Counted from the first letter of the stretch, positions 18,970 through 28,209 are shown. The stretch is 64,000 bases of DNA from Roseobacter insulae (GCF_019375555.1 NZ_JAHXDN010000003.1:1-64000); one strand, 5' to 3'. The notes: generated from the letters alone by a model not told the origin. Translations and numbers: made by a program.

Positions 18970-19818
18970 TTGACCAAAAGCACGCCGGAAAAACCGATTG
19001 CGCCAGCGGGCCTTATGACCGCCGAGCCTGACCGCAGTGATGACTCTGATGCAAGCGGAATGAACCCGCGCGACTATGTCAGCTCGCTCGGAAGGGGGCT
19101 TGAGGTGTTGCGCGCTTTCAACCGCACCGGGCGCAAGATGACCCTGAGCCAGGTTGCCGCAGAGACCGGCCACACCCGCGCGGGCGCGCGCCGTATTTTG
19201 CTGACGCTTGTGCATGAGGGCTATGCGGTTGCTGACGGCAAACTCTTTGACCTGACGCCCCTGGTGCTGGAACTGGGTCATTCCGTCCTGTCGTCGAAAG
19301 GCGTTTGGGAGGTGGCAAAACCGTTCATCGATCACCTGTCTGAAGACGTGCGCGAAAGCGTCTCCGCCGCCGTTCTGGACAATTTTGACGTGGTTTATGT
19401 GTCGGGTGCGCAATACCACCGCGTGATCAGCGTCGGGATTTCTGTTGGCTCTCGCTTTCCGGCGCATTGTACCGCGAACGGACGCGTCCTTCTTGCGGCG
19501 CAGCCCAAGGAAAAGTGGCCCGCGATGCTGCGCGACATCGAACTGACGAAACTGACAGAGAAAACAGTGGTCGACCGGGCGGCCTTCAAGAAGGTGCTGG
19601 AACAGGTGCGTGATCAGGGGTGGTCGATGGTGGATCAGGAACTCGAGATTGGGCTGATGTCCATCTCTGCGCCCGTCAGGACAAAATCGGGCTCGCTTGT
19701 CGGTGCGATCAATGTGGGCGTGCCAACGCTGCGCATGACACCCCGGGAAATGGTCGCAGAGGTCCTGCCAAAGCTCCAGACGACCGTCTCCAATATCTCG
19801 AAGGCTTTGATCGGTTAG
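18970..19818 (+). CDS. IclR-family transcriptional regulator, PcaR/PobR-like
   Basis: A 282-residue IclR protein if started at the TTG at 18970 (AGGAT upstream); an ATG at 19060 (MNPRDYVSSLGRGLEV) is an equally plausible start. The winged helix is at about 57-80 (MTLSQVAAETGHTRAGARRI) and the effector domain runs from about 110, with FPAHCTANGRVLLA and DQELEIGLMSISAPV typical of the family. IclR proteins sense small metabolites and repress or activate catabolic genes. It is divergent from the sugar-type importer operon and convergent with the flavoprotein operon, in the middle of the repeated 17-bp operator-like sites, so it is probably the local master regulator. Confidence 0.9.
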   Translation: MTKSTPEKPIAPAGLMTAEPDRSDDSDASGMNPRDYVSSLGRGLEVLRAFNRTGRKMTLSQVAAETGHTRAGARRILLTLVHEGYAVADGKLFDLTPLVLELGHSVLSSKGVWEVAKPFIDHLSEDVRESVSAAVLDNFDVVYVSGAQYHRVISVGISVGSRFPAHCTANGRVLLAAQPKEKWPAMLRDIELTKLTEKTVVDRAAFKKVLEQVRDQGWSMVDQELEIGLMSISAPVRTKSGSLVGAINVGVPTLRMTPREMVAEVLPKLQTTVSNISKALIG

Positions 19819-19821
19819 GCG

Positions 19822-20946
19822 TCAGACGGCGAACCTGGCAGGGGTGTAGCGGTCGATGACACCATGATCCGGCTGGCCCAGAAGACATGACGCTGCCAGT
19901 TTGGCGACGAGCGGTCCCAGCGTATAGCCCGCGTCCCCCGGAACGGCCATGACCACCCGGTCGTTCGCGGGTAAAGGGCCGATCACCGACGCGCCGTCGA
20001 TTGTTGTGTTCATGCCTGCCCATGTCCGGATGATGCGCATATGACCGATGGCTGGCACCAGCTTTGCGGCAAGCGAGACGTTTCCCAAAAGGGATGACGG
20101 TGCGACTGCAGGGACGCGGAGCGCGCCGCGGTGTTGGGCCGACCACCCGCCGCCAATCACGATCTGGCCGGTCTTGAATTGCTTGAGCGTGATGGAACGT
20201 TCGGCATGCTGGACAAGGTGTTCGATCCGTGCCGAAGAGGCCTCGGTGATATTCATGTGCAAAGGTTCCGCGACGGAGGGAATTGCCACGCCGAGACCCT
20301 GCACAAGCGCGCCCGCCCCCCATGCGGCCGCGACGACGACACGGTCGGCCGGGTAGGTGTCGCGATCACCGATTGCGACGATGCGGTTGCCGGCGGACAG
20401 GGTGCGGATGTGGTCTTGTTCAAAGCGCACGCCAAGCGCATCTGCGACGGCGCGCAGGCGCGTGTTGGCCGCCAAAGGGTTGACCTTGCCTTCATTCCGG
20501 CACAGCTCCGCGCCAATGATCTGCGGCCCCAGCCAGGGCACAATGCGTTCCAATGCAGGCCTGTCGAGGATTTCGACCGACACGCCCTTTTTGGCTTCGC
20601 GGGCGGCCTTTTTCTCCAGAAATGCAAGTTGGGTTGCGTCCTCGGCCAGCATCAGACCCCCTTTGCGAACCAGTTCGAAGGGGCCGTATGCCGCATCAAG
20701 TCGCCTCCATTCTTCGACGGCCTGACAGTAAAGCGGCAACGAGGCTTCGATGTTCGGAACCTGATCGGGATAAAGCCGCATGAAACGGCTTTGCATCTGC
20801 ACATGCAGGCTGCCGGCATTTGCGGTCGAGCCTGCATTGATGCCCGCATCGACAACCGTAATACGCGCACCGGCCTGCGCCAGTTCGATGGCGGTCACCT
20901 GGCCGACAATGCCGCCCCCGATGACAAGGATGTCAGTCGGGGTCAT
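19822..20946 (-). CDS. FAD-dependent oxidoreductase, D-amino-acid-oxidase type
   Basis: A 374-residue flavoprotein with an N-terminal dinucleotide-binding motif ILVIGGGIVGQVTAIE (6-21), NAGSLHVQM near residue 50, and GGGWSA in the substrate half. This is the DAO/glycine-oxidase/opine-oxidase B-subunit pattern. The ATG at 20946 overlaps the upstream 2Fe-2S/FAD gene by 14 bases. Together they resemble the subunits of D-hydroxyproline dehydrogenase or octopine/nopaline oxidase. Paralogous to the flavoprotein at 28210. Substrate is probably a secondary amine or imino acid. Confidence 0.88.
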   Translation of the reverse strand: MTPTDILVIGGGIVGQVTAIELAQAGARITVVDAGINAGSTANAGSLHVQMQSRFMRLYPDQVPNIEASLPLYCQAVEEWRRLDAAYGPFELVRKGGLMLAEDATQLAFLEKKAAREAKKGVSVEILDRPALERIVPWLGPQIIGAELCRNEGKVNPLAANTRLRAVADALGVRFEQDHIRTLSAGNRIVAIGDRDTYPADRVVVAAAWGAGALVQGLGVAIPSVAEPLHMNITEASSARIEHLVQHAERSITLKQFKTGQIVIGGGWSAQHRGALRVPAVAPSSLLGNVSLAAKLVPAIGHMRIIRTWAGMNTTIDGASVIGPLPANDRVVMAVPGDAGYTLGPLVAKLAASCLLGQPDHGVIDRYTPARFAV

Positions 20947-22600
20947 CCAGCGCCTCCTGCGCAGCAAGGATGGACGCGATGGACACCGGCTTGATCGGGA
21001 CACGCGGTGCGAAATTGCTGAAATCGTCCACCGGTTTGCCCGTGGTTTGCGCCACCAGACGGGTCGCGACCGGCCCGCAATAACGCCCCTGACACCGCCC
21101 CATGCCAACACGTGTCGCGCGTTTGAGGGTGCCGACATGGCCCGGGCTGGTCTCAAGCCCATCCAGGATATCGCCCAGTGTAATCTCTTCGCAGCGGCAG
21201 ACGATGGTGTCCCGCGCCGCCTTGTCCGGGGTCCTGGGGCTGATGTCATGCATCTTCCAGAGGCTGGCCTGAAAACGGCGGTGCCGGGCGAGGCGGCGCT
21301 GGTGAGAGAACAAATCATGGGCATCACCAAAGCCTGCGCGGGCGGCTGCAACGCGTCCCGCGATCAAACCTTCCACCCGCGCCGCAGGCGCCCCCCCAAG
21401 GCCCGCGCAATCGCCGACGGCAAAGATATTCCGCACGCTGGTTTCCATCTTAGTATCCCGGTCGCACCTCAGGTGCCCGAATGCCGGATCATAGGTCATC
21501 TTTGCCCCGAGGAGCCGCAGGATTTCGTTCTGTGGTTCAAACCCGGAGTTTATGCAGAGGGCGTCGACGGTTTCGGCGATTTCCTCATCCGAAGCAGTCT
21601 TGAACGTGGCGCGCAGGCTTTCGCCGTCTGCGTCAACACGGCTCAGCGTGGTTTGGTGGCGCAGCGAAATGCCGCGCCGATGCAGATCCCGCATCATGCC
21701 CAAGCCCTTGATGACAAGGCCGGGGTCAGCCATGAGCGCCGCAAACGCGTGCCACGGAACCCGCCAGGGTGCGCGCGCGGCTTCGGCGACCATGGCCACA
21801 TCCGCGCCACCCTCTGCCAGCTCCAGCGCGACCTGCGCATTCAGCGGGCCCGACCCGCATATGGCAATGCGTTTGCCCGGCAGCGTAAGGTAGCTGCGCC
21901 ACAGGGTCTGTGCTGCGCCGGTCGTCATCACCCCCGGCAGTGTCCACCCCGGCACCATGCAGGGCCGCTCGTATGCGCCTGTCGCAATGATCGCGGTCTT
22001 TGGCCGGACGATCAGCGCCGCACCTTCGCTGTCAGCCAGAAAAAGCGGGCCGTCGAAGGCCCCCCAAATCTCGACAGAACCCAAAACATCCGCGCCGCTC
22101 TCTTGCGCGCGCTTCAGAAGTGCAGCGCCTTCACGCTGTTGGGCATCGAGCGGAGGGTGGCTGGCGGATTGCTTGTAATACTGCCCGCCTGCGACCTTGC
22201 GTTCGTCCAGAACGATGACGCTGGCGCCTGCTTGGCGTGCCGCGATGGCTGCCGACAGGCCACCCGCGCCACCGCCGATGATCGCGACATCGGGTTCCAG
22301 AATGCGCGCGGGATCGGGTTTTTGCGCAGCTGGCATGTCCTCCAGAACCGGGAATGCGATTTGCGGAACTATCTTCAGACCCTTCGCCGCAGCTGTCATG
22401 CACGCGCGTCGGTTCGGGACGCCGTCAATTGTGACGAGGCACTCCTGACAGACACCCATGCCGCAGAACATGCCCCGGGGGTCGCCCTTTGCGGTGCGGC
22501 GCAGCGCAAGCTGTCCCGCGTCAGTCAAAGCCGCTGCAACGGATTGGCCATCGCGAAATTCAATGGGGTTGCCGTCAAAGTGAAAGCTGTCCCGGCTCAT
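20933..22600 (-). CDS. Fused 2Fe-2S / FAD-NAD(P) oxidoreductase / BFD-like protein
   Basis: A 555-residue three-part protein. Residues 1-80 are a 2Fe-2S ferredoxin-like domain with Cys46, 51, 54 and 67. From 104 follows a pyridine-nucleotide-disulfide-type flavoprotein (VAIIGGGAGGLSAAIA) with a second Rossmann motif (RIAICGSGPLNAQVALE). The C-terminus has a bacterioferritin-associated-ferredoxin-like 2Fe-2S site (VCRCEE, then MGRCQGRYCG). In LhpBEF-type D-hydroxyproline dehydrogenases and in opine oxidases the first two parts are often separate subunits, so this is a fused A-subunit. The ATG at 22600 follows GAGGAG and overlaps the upstream gene (ATGA). Confidence 0.9.
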   Translation of the reverse strand: MSRDSFHFDGNPIEFRDGQSVAAALTDAGQLALRRTAKGDPRGMFCGMGVCQECLVTIDGVPNRRACMTAAAKGLKIVPQIAFPVLEDMPAAQKPDPARILEPDVAIIGGGAGGLSAAIAARQAGASVIVLDERKVAGGQYYKQSASHPPLDAQQREGAALLKRAQESGADVLGSVEIWGAFDGPLFLADSEGAALIVRPKTAIIATGAYERPCMVPGWTLPGVMTTGAAQTLWRSYLTLPGKRIAICGSGPLNAQVALELAEGGADVAMVAEAARAPWRVPWHAFAALMADPGLVIKGLGMMRDLHRRGISLRHQTTLSRVDADGESLRATFKTASDEEIAETVDALCINSGFEPQNEILRLLGAKMTYDPAFGHLRCDRDTKMETSVRNIFAVGDCAGLGGAPAARVEGLIAGRVAAARAGFGDAHDLFSHQRRLARHRRFQASLWKMHDISPRTPDKAARDTIVCRCEEITLGDILDGLETSPGHVGTLKRATRVGMGRCQGRYCGPVATRLVAQTTGKPVDDFSNFAPRVPIKPVSIASILAAQEALDDPD

Positions 22601-23541
22601 AGATCTCCTCGCAGCAACCGATCGCGAAGTCCAACCAGCCTGGCAACTGCCCTGGATCGCCACGCGGCGCGCTCCGGGATGGACTGACCTGCGCGCGCTG
22701 CGTCACGGGCGGCTGCGACCCGCGCGACGAGTGGTTCTGACCAGTTCACCGTTTCGCCACGTTGCTCGCCCATTCGTTCATAGGCCGGGCCAAGCCGCGC
22801 GGCATGTGCCGCAATACCGCCCGGTGTGTTGAGTTCTGCCGTTTCAAAAGGCCCGGACAAGGCCCATCTGGGGCCTAGGCCGAGCCGCATGACCCTGTCG
22901 ATGTCATCCGGCTCCGCAATGCCGTCATCAACCAGACGGTAGGCTTCGCGCAGGACAGCGCCTTGCAAGCGGTTCAGCACGAAGCCTTCGATCTCGCGGG
23001 CAAGGACAACCGGCTCGAAACCGGCATCGGCAAAGTGAGTTGCGGCGCGCTGGATGGCTTCGGGGGAGGTTCCCGGCGCCGGGCTGAGCTCGATCAGGCG
23101 CAACACTGCGGGCGGATTGACCGGATGGGCGACCATGCACCGGCTTTGCTGATCGGGGTCGGGCACGATCTGCGACATCGGGATCGCGGAAGAGGCCGTG
23201 ACAAGCAGTGTGGTCGGGGGCGTCTCCGTCAACAGGCGGGCAAAAATCTCTTGTTTGATGTCGAGGCTTTCAGGCCCGCATTCGATCACAAGCGTGGCTT
23301 GCTCCAGCGCCCCTTCATCAGACCTGACAATGTCGATGGCCCCGCCGCGCCCTTTATCGAGGTCCGCCAGAGCGATCCCATCCTGTTGTTTTCTGAGGCC
23401 GTCTGCTGCTGCATCCCGGCGCGGCAGATCGGGCTCCACCAGCGTCACCTGCCAGCCGTTATCGGCCAGAACGGCGGCGAAGGAGACGCCGATAAAGCCC
23501 GCGCCCAAGATGACGACCCGGTTATATGTCTCGCTGGTCAA
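22597..23541 (-). CDS. 3-hydroxyacyl-CoA-dehydrogenase-family protein (lambda-crystallin / gulonate dehydrogenase type)
   Basis: A 314-residue NAD-dependent oxidoreductase. The N-terminal Rossmann domain starts VVILGAGFIGVSFAAVLADN; then VIECGPESLDIKQEIF, ASSAIPMSQI and VAHPVNPP, the usual HCDH active-site strip, and a helical C-terminal domain. It lacks the hydratase part of fatty-acid enzymes, so it is closer to small HCDH-fold dehydrogenases acting on hydroxy acids (gulonate, carnitine, hydroxybutyrate). I chose the TTG at 23541, which has AGAAAGG upstream; the ATG at 23562 abuts operator F. First gene of the operon with the two flavoproteins. Confidence 0.85.
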   Translation of the reverse strand: MTSETYNRVVILGAGFIGVSFAAVLADNGWQVTLVEPDLPRRDAAADGLRKQQDGIALADLDKGRGGAIDIVRSDEGALEQATLVIECGPESLDIKQEIFARLLTETPPTTLLVTASSAIPMSQIVPDPDQQSRCMVAHPVNPPAVLRLIELSPAPGTSPEAIQRAATHFADAGFEPVVLAREIEGFVLNRLQGAVLREAYRLVDDGIAEPDDIDRVMRLGLGPRWALSGPFETAELNTPGGIAAHAARLGPAYERMGEQRGETVNWSEPLVARVAAARDAARAGQSIPERAAWRSRAVARLVGLRDRLLRGDL

Positions 23542-23562
23542 ACTGAACCTTTCTCTTGCCAT

Positions 23563-23579
23563 GGTGCGCATGGCGAACA
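23563..23579. promoter_or_regulatory. Candidate IclR operator F (HCDH-flavoprotein operon / SDR)
   Basis: GGTGCGCATGGCGAACA, read on the plus strand, is the reverse form of the shared 17-bp site: half-sites GTGCGC and GCGAAC across 3 bases. It lies in the 89-base gap between the divergent HCDH-like gene (start 23541) and SDR gene (start 23631), so it could control both directions. Confidence 0.65.
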
Positions 23580-23630
23580 AAAGTACGAATACACGCCAGA
23601 CGCCGCACCCCGCAAGAAGGAACACAGATC

Positions 23631-24389
23631 ATGGCATTCTCACAAGACCTCGCAGGCCGACATGCGGTTGTGACAGGGGGCGCGTCGGGGTTGGGGCGGG
23701 CGATTTCCACAAGGCTGGCGGCAGCCGGGGCCAAGGTTACGATTGTCGATCTGGAAGCGGCCCGGGACCAGGTGCCGCAGGATTTTGGTTTTTTCGGCTG
23801 CGATCTTGGGATGCCTGAGGCCAAGACCCGGTTGGGGGCACTCGCCGACGGCCCTGATGCCGTTGATATCCTCGTTGCCAATGCCGGTGTTGTGCCGCCG
23901 TGGCGGGGCCTGCAAGACGTCGACGGCGAAGAGTGGCAGCGTGTGATGGCGATCAACACCTGGGGGGTTGCCGTAAGTATCGGGGCCTTCGCACGGGTGA
24001 TGGCGCAATCTGAATGCGCATCGATCGTCGTTATGGCGTCGATCAACGGCTTTCGGGCGCATGCAAAACAGGTTCTCTACACGGCGTCGAAACATGCAGC
24101 CATCGGGATCACCCGTGCGGCAGCCCTCGATCTGGGGCCTAGCCGCATCCGCGTCAACGCCCTGGCACCTGGCCCGATCGCAACAGAGGCCCTGCTGGGG
24201 CGCATCAAAAACCGTCACGAGGCGGGAGGCCCAAGCCCGGAGGAGGTTGTTCAGGCCATGGCCGGGGAAACCGCGCTCGGGCGCACGGCCACGCCCGAGG
24301 AGGTGGCCAATGCGGCTCATTTTCTCGCGTCCGACGCTTCAGGGGGCATGACCGGTGCCATCCTGCCGGTCGAAGCGGGGCTGGTTTAG
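23631..24389 (+). CDS. Short-chain dehydrogenase/reductase
   Basis: A 252-residue classical SDR with TGGASGLG (15-22), ANAG (83-86), Ser137, and YTASK giving Tyr150 and Lys154. The catalytic set is complete. The ATG at 23631 follows AGAAGGA. It is divergent from the HCDH-like operon and converges on the isomerase gene with a 4-base overlap of stops. An NAD(P)-dependent hydroxy-acid or sugar-acid dehydrogenase is likely; the substrate is not determined. Confidence 0.9.
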   Translation: MAFSQDLAGRHAVVTGGASGLGRAISTRLAAAGAKVTIVDLEAARDQVPQDFGFFGCDLGMPEAKTRLGALADGPDAVDILVANAGVVPPWRGLQDVDGEEWQRVMAINTWGVAVSIGAFARVMAQSECASIVVMASINGFRAHAKQVLYTASKHAAIGITRAAALDLGPSRIRVNALAPGPIATEALLGRIKNRHEAGGPSPEEVVQAMAGETALGRTATPEEVANAAHFLASDASGGMTGAILPVEAGLV

Positions 24390-25225
24390 GGTAAAGGATT
24401 CCAGCCTGCGTCCGCCAGAATCTGGTGGCTGGCCCTGATGTCACTGTCGGGATCCGCGCCGGGCTGGAGCGCGTCGGTGATGATTTCGAGAACCGTCGCG
24501 CCCGTGTAGCCAATATCCTGAAGTGCCTCGAAAGACGGGCCGGGATCTACAACACCTGTGCCGAGACGCGCATGTACGAATTCCTTGTAGCCAGTGTCCG
24601 AAATGTGCACATTTTTGAGCTTGTCGCCCATCATTCTGATCGCGGCGGCGGGGTCTTCCTGGATAAAGGCACTGTTGCAGATGTCGAAATTGATGCCGAT
24701 CTCCGGGCCGATTAGGTTGGCGGTGTCGACCATATCCTGTGCGGTGGGCAGGTAGGTAAACGGCACGTTTTCCAACAGCAGTTCGACCCCAGTGCCCTGC
24801 GCATGCTCAACCAGCGCCTTCATGCCCTCGACAAACCAGTCCAGCATCCACTGGTGCGGCGGGTTGATCAGGCTATTGATCGGCCCCGGGATGGCGACGA
24901 CGTAGGGGCAGGACAATTCGGCGGCAAAATCGATGGCTTCACGGTAGCGGTCCAGCGTGTATTCCCGCATTAGCTTGTCAACACCGTTGGGGTTGTTGTC
25001 CAGCAACGGATAACAGAAAGAAGAGATGCGCAGGCCTTCGCCGTCCAACCAGGCCTTGTAGTCCTGTCGCCGCCCGGATGACAATTCACGCGGCCAGCAG
25101 TGCGGCGGAAAGATCATCAACTCGAACAAATCATAGCCAAGGCTGCGAAGATGCTTCATCGCCCCCAGACCATCGTGAGAGTAGAGAAACGGAAACGTGC
25201 TGGCTGCGACTTCAAGCTTGGTCAT
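24386..25225 (-). CDS. Xylose-isomerase-like TIM-barrel protein (sugar phosphate isomerase/epimerase family)
   Basis: A 279-residue protein of the AP_endonuc_2/xylose-isomerase-like fold. Visible landmarks are LGYDLFELMIFPPH, LLENVPFTYLPTAQD (metal Glu), GINFDICNSAF (metal Asp), NVHISDTGYKEF (His) and ATVLEIITDA (metal Glu). The ligands needed for a divalent metal are present. Family members isomerise or epimerise sugars, inosose, hydroxypyruvate or dehydroshikimate. It is divergent from the Old Yellow Enzyme gene with operator C between them. Confidence 0.85.
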   Translation of the reverse strand: MTKLEVAASTFPFLYSHDGLGAMKHLRSLGYDLFELMIFPPHCWPRELSSGRRQDYKAWLDGEGLRISSFCYPLLDNNPNGVDKLMREYTLDRYREAIDFAAELSCPYVVAIPGPINSLINPPHQWMLDWFVEGMKALVEHAQGTGVELLLENVPFTYLPTAQDMVDTANLIGPEIGINFDICNSAFIQEDPAAAIRMMGDKLKNVHISDTGYKEFVHARLGTGVVDPGPSFEALQDIGYTGATVLEIITDALQPGADPDSDIRASHQILADAGWNPLP

Positions 25226-25284
25226 GTGATGGGGGTCCCTTTCCACTTGTCAGACAAGGCCGACATGTTCAATCTACGCACAAA

Positions 25285-25301
25285 TGTTTCTATACCGCAC
25301 G
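25285..25301. promoter_or_regulatory. Candidate IclR operator C (isomerase / OYE)
   Basis: TGTTTCTATACCGCACG is the weakest of the five copies: its right half keeps CGCAC. A further GCACAA half-site at 25278 lies exactly 19 bases before the GCACGA at 25297, as at sites B and D. It sits between divergent genes, 34 bases before the OYE start and 60 before the isomerase start. Confidence 0.55.
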
Positions 25302-25335
25302 AATTCGTGGGGCAATCCGAAATGAAGGAGGCCAG

Positions 25336-26436
25336 ATGGCCAGCACGCTCTTTTCGCCGATCACCCTGCGGGGTCTGACGATCCCCAACAGGATCACGGT
25401 CGCTCCCATGTGCCAGTATTCAGCCGTGAACGGCGTTCCACAGGACTGGCACATGGTGCATCTGGGGCAGTTCGCCCTCTCCGGTTCGGGCCTGATCTTT
25501 ACCGAGGCAACCGGTGTCGAGCCTGACGGGCGGATTACGCTTGGCTGCACCGGACTCTATGATGATGCCACGGAAAGCGCCTTTAAGCGTATCGTATCAT
25601 TCATGAAATCCGCAGGTGAGATGGCCGTCGGCATCCAGCTGGGCCACGCAGGCAGGAAAGGCAGTACAATCGAGCCATGGCTTGGCGGCGGCATGATCGA
25701 GGGGGAGGGGGCGTGGCACCCTCAGGCGCCGTCAGCGGTGCCCTACCTTCCCGGATGGCCCGCTCCTGACCCGATGGATGCCGCGGATATGGACCGTATC
25801 AAGCAGGCATTCGTACAGGCCACGCGTCGGGCGGATCGCGCCGGTTTCGACATCGTTCAGGTGCATGTCGCACACGGATATCTGCTGCATCAGTTCCTGT
25901 CTCCGCTCACCAATATGCGGACCGACGGATATGGCGGCGGCCTTGAGGGGCGTATGCGCTATCCACTTGAGGTTTTCAAAGCGGTGCGCGATGCGTTTCC
26001 AAAGGAAAAGCCTGTGATGGTGCGCCTCTCCGCCACGGACTGGATTGAAGGCGGATGGGATATCGACCAATCGATCGCTTTCTGCCGCGCGCTCAAGGAT
26101 ATGGGCTGCGACATGGTGGATGTTTCCTCAGGTGGCCTGGATCAGGCGCAGCAGATCGTGGCCGGACCGGGATATCAGGTCTATTTCGCCGCCCGCATTC
26201 GGGCCGAGAGCGGGATGGCGACGATGGCGGTGGGGCAGATCACGGACCCTGTTCAGGCCGAAACGATCCTGCGCACGGGGCAGGCGGACATGGTCGCGCT
26301 TGCCCGTGGTATGTTATGGGATCCACGGTGGACGTGGAAAGCAGCCGTTGCACTGGACGAAGAGATTGCCCTTCCGGCGCCTTACGCGCGGTGCAATCCA
26401 AAGCTGCGCGCAACGCCGTTTGTATCGAGGAAATAA
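25336..26436 (+). CDS. Old Yellow Enzyme family NADH:flavin oxidoreductase (YqjM-like)
   Basis: A 366-residue FMN-dependent TIM barrel. PMCQYSA (25-31) has the Cys and Tyr typical of the thermophilic-like/YqjM class, then QLGHAGRKGS, and VAHGYLLHQFLSP, which holds the substrate His pair region and the OYE signature. The ATG has a full AAGGAGG site. The enzyme reduces activated C=C bonds of enones or demethylates cyclic amines in some branches. It shares a transcript with the SDR that starts 3 bases after its stop. Confidence 0.9.
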   Translation: MASTLFSPITLRGLTIPNRITVAPMCQYSAVNGVPQDWHMVHLGQFALSGSGLIFTEATGVEPDGRITLGCTGLYDDATESAFKRIVSFMKSAGEMAVGIQLGHAGRKGSTIEPWLGGGMIEGEGAWHPQAPSAVPYLPGWPAPDPMDAADMDRIKQAFVQATRRADRAGFDIVQVHVAHGYLLHQFLSPLTNMRTDGYGGGLEGRMRYPLEVFKAVRDAFPKEKPVMVRLSATDWIEGGWDIDQSIAFCRALKDMGCDMVDVSSGGLDQAQQIVAGPGYQVYFAARIRAESGMATMAVGQITDPVQAETILRTGQADMVALARGMLWDPRWTWKAAVALDEEIALPAPYARCNPKLRATPFVSRK

Positions 26437-26439
26437 AGC

Positions 26440-27213
26440 ATGGGCACACTCTCGGGAAAGACCGTGATCGTAACGGGGGCATCGAAAGGGATTGGTGCCG
26501 CAACCGCCGCCGCGATGATCGACGCAGGCGCGACTGTCCTTGCCCACTATGGCGGCGACCGTGCAGGTGTCGAGACGGCGACCGCCGGTGCCAAGCCGGG
26601 TCAGGTGACGCTCTTGCAGGCCGATTTTGCGGATATGGACGCGGTGGACGCGTTCTGGGACGAGGCGGTTGTGGCGGCCGGCGGTCAGATTGACGTGCTG
26701 GTCAACAATGCCGGAATCATGCGGCAATCCGGCGGTATCGAAGACTCGATTGAGGCGTGGGATGAGGCGTGGACGCGCTCCATGGCCGTCAATGTGCATG
26801 CGCCCGCGCGTTTACTGCGTCACGCGGTGCGCGATTGGCTGAGCGCGGAGGCAGGCGGTTCCGTGATCGCCATTGGCAGCTGGGTGACGACGCGCGGCAC
26901 GGCCAACCCGGGTGCAATCTCCTATGCCGCGTCCAAAGCGGCCATCGCGGCGGCGACCAAAACCGTGGCGCGGAACTATGCCGCGCACGGTATTCTGGCG
27001 TACGTCATCGCGCCGGGCGTGGTCCGCACCCAGATGTCTGTCGACAGTGCCGCCAAAACAGGCGGGGAGGATGCGGTGACCGCAACCCTGCCGATGGGAG
27101 AATGGGTGCCGCCATCGGACATCGCGGAAATGGCCGTCTTTCTTGCCGAGGGCCGGGCGCGGCACCTCACGGGTGCCACGATCGACCTCAATGGCGCGGC
27201 CTATATCCGATGA
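26440..27213 (+). CDS. Short-chain dehydrogenase/reductase
   Basis: A 257-residue classical SDR: TGASKGIG (12-19), NNAG (89-92), Ser147, Tyr162 and Lys166 (SYAASKAA) are all present. It follows the OYE gene by 3 bases, so they are co-expressed, and converges on the second DapA-family gene with a 16-base gap. Confidence 0.9.
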   Translation: MGTLSGKTVIVTGASKGIGAATAAAMIDAGATVLAHYGGDRAGVETATAGAKPGQVTLLQADFADMDAVDAFWDEAVVAAGGQIDVLVNNAGIMRQSGGIEDSIEAWDEAWTRSMAVNVHAPARLLRHAVRDWLSAEAGGSVIAIGSWVTTRGTANPGAISYAASKAAIAAATKTVARNYAAHGILAYVIAPGVVRTQMSVDSAAKTGGEDAVTATLPMGEWVPPSDIAEMAVFLAEGRARHLTGATIDLNGAAYIR

Positions 27214-27229
27214 GCCGGCGCAGATGAGC

Positions 27230-28180
27230 CTATTCGGCCGCCACGGCGCGCGCCTCGATTTCATCGACGATGGCGTCGAGCTCCTGCATCAAAGGCACCA
27301 TCCTGGCCACACGGTCGCGCCCTTCCGCACCAAGGCTTTCAAAGGTGGTGATCGGCGCGCGCACGTCCCCGAGGGGATGCCCCGCCGCCGCCGCCAGCGC
27401 CTTGGAATAGCATTGGTGACCATAAAGCGGGTGCCCGTCCGTAATGATGGCATCGAACTTGGTGATGACGGACTGAACCGCCCAGACGTCGTCCCAGCGT
27501 TCCTGTTCGGCCCATTCAACAAACTTGACCGAGGCGCGCGGGATGTAGTTGCCATAAGGGTTCACATAGCCTTTTGCACCCATCTTGTAGCTCTCAAGAA
27601 TACGTTGCCCGGCCCAGGGTATCATATGGCCGTCGCTTTCAACGAGAATATCGTGAATACGTTCAATGCGTTGCGAGGCTTCCTTGATGTAGCGGATTTG
27701 CTCAAAGCTTTTGGCCAGATGGCCGACCAGCTTGGCGGACATATCCACGTTCGATGTGAAGGGATTGTTGTAGAGCATGATCTGCAGGTCCTGCGCCTCG
27801 CAGATCGCGCGGTAGTATTCAAAAATCTCGTCCTCGGTCGGTGTGTAGTAATAGGGCGGAATGATCATCAGCCCGTCGGCGCCGAGGTCTTCGGCTTCCC
27901 TGGAATACCGCACCGCGTTGGGCGTGTAGGCGTTCATGGTGCCGACCCAGACGACCATCCGTCCGTTTACATAATCAACGGTATGTTTGACAAAGGCGGT
28001 GCGTTCGGCATCGCTGACGGTCAGGAATTCGCCCGTGGTGCCAAGGATGATCACCCCCGGCACGCCGCAGCTGACCTGCCAGTCAAGGAACCCCTCCCAG
28101 GCCTCGTAATCAATCTCTGCGCCGCCCGGCGTGAACGGCGTGACGGTAACGGTGTGGCTGCCGGAATAGGTGGGTCTCAT
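27230..28180 (-). CDS. DapA-family lyase/deaminase (second copy)
   Basis: A 316-residue TIM-barrel protein with Schiff-base Lys166 (IRYIKEASQ), Tyr137 (IMLYNNPF) and GTTGEF near residue 48. The ATG at 28180 follows AAAAGGACCAAAGG. It is divergent, by only 29 bases, from the amino-acid-oxidase-type gene at 28210. DapA-family deaminases act after D-hydroxyproline dehydrogenases in known pathways, which makes this pairing suggestive. It differs clearly from the DapA-family protein at 13557. Confidence 0.88.
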   Translation of the reverse strand: MRPTYSGSHTVTVTPFTPGGAEIDYEAWEGFLDWQVSCGVPGVIILGTTGEFLTVSDAERTAFVKHTVDYVNGRMVVWVGTMNAYTPNAVRYSREAEDLGADGLMIIPPYYYTPTEDEIFEYYRAICEAQDLQIMLYNNPFTSNVDMSAKLVGHLAKSFEQIRYIKEASQRIERIHDILVESDGHMIPWAGQRILESYKMGAKGYVNPYGNYIPRASVKFVEWAEQERWDDVWAVQSVITKFDAIITDGHPLYGHQCYSKALAAAAGHPLGDVRAPITTFESLGAEGRDRVARMVPLMQELDAIVDEIEARAVAAE

Positions 28181-28209
28181 CCTTTGGTCCTTTTCGAGAG
28201 AGGCGCGGC

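Noticed and set aside
20780..22687. Long plus-strand open frame (635 codons)
   Set aside because: It is antisense to the flavoprotein genes and has no recognisable motifs.
28181..28209. An operator or promoter between the divergent DapA-family and flavoprotein genes
   Set aside because: Only 29 bases separate the starts, and they hold ribosome sites but no copy of the 17-bp motif; promoters must overlap coding sequence.
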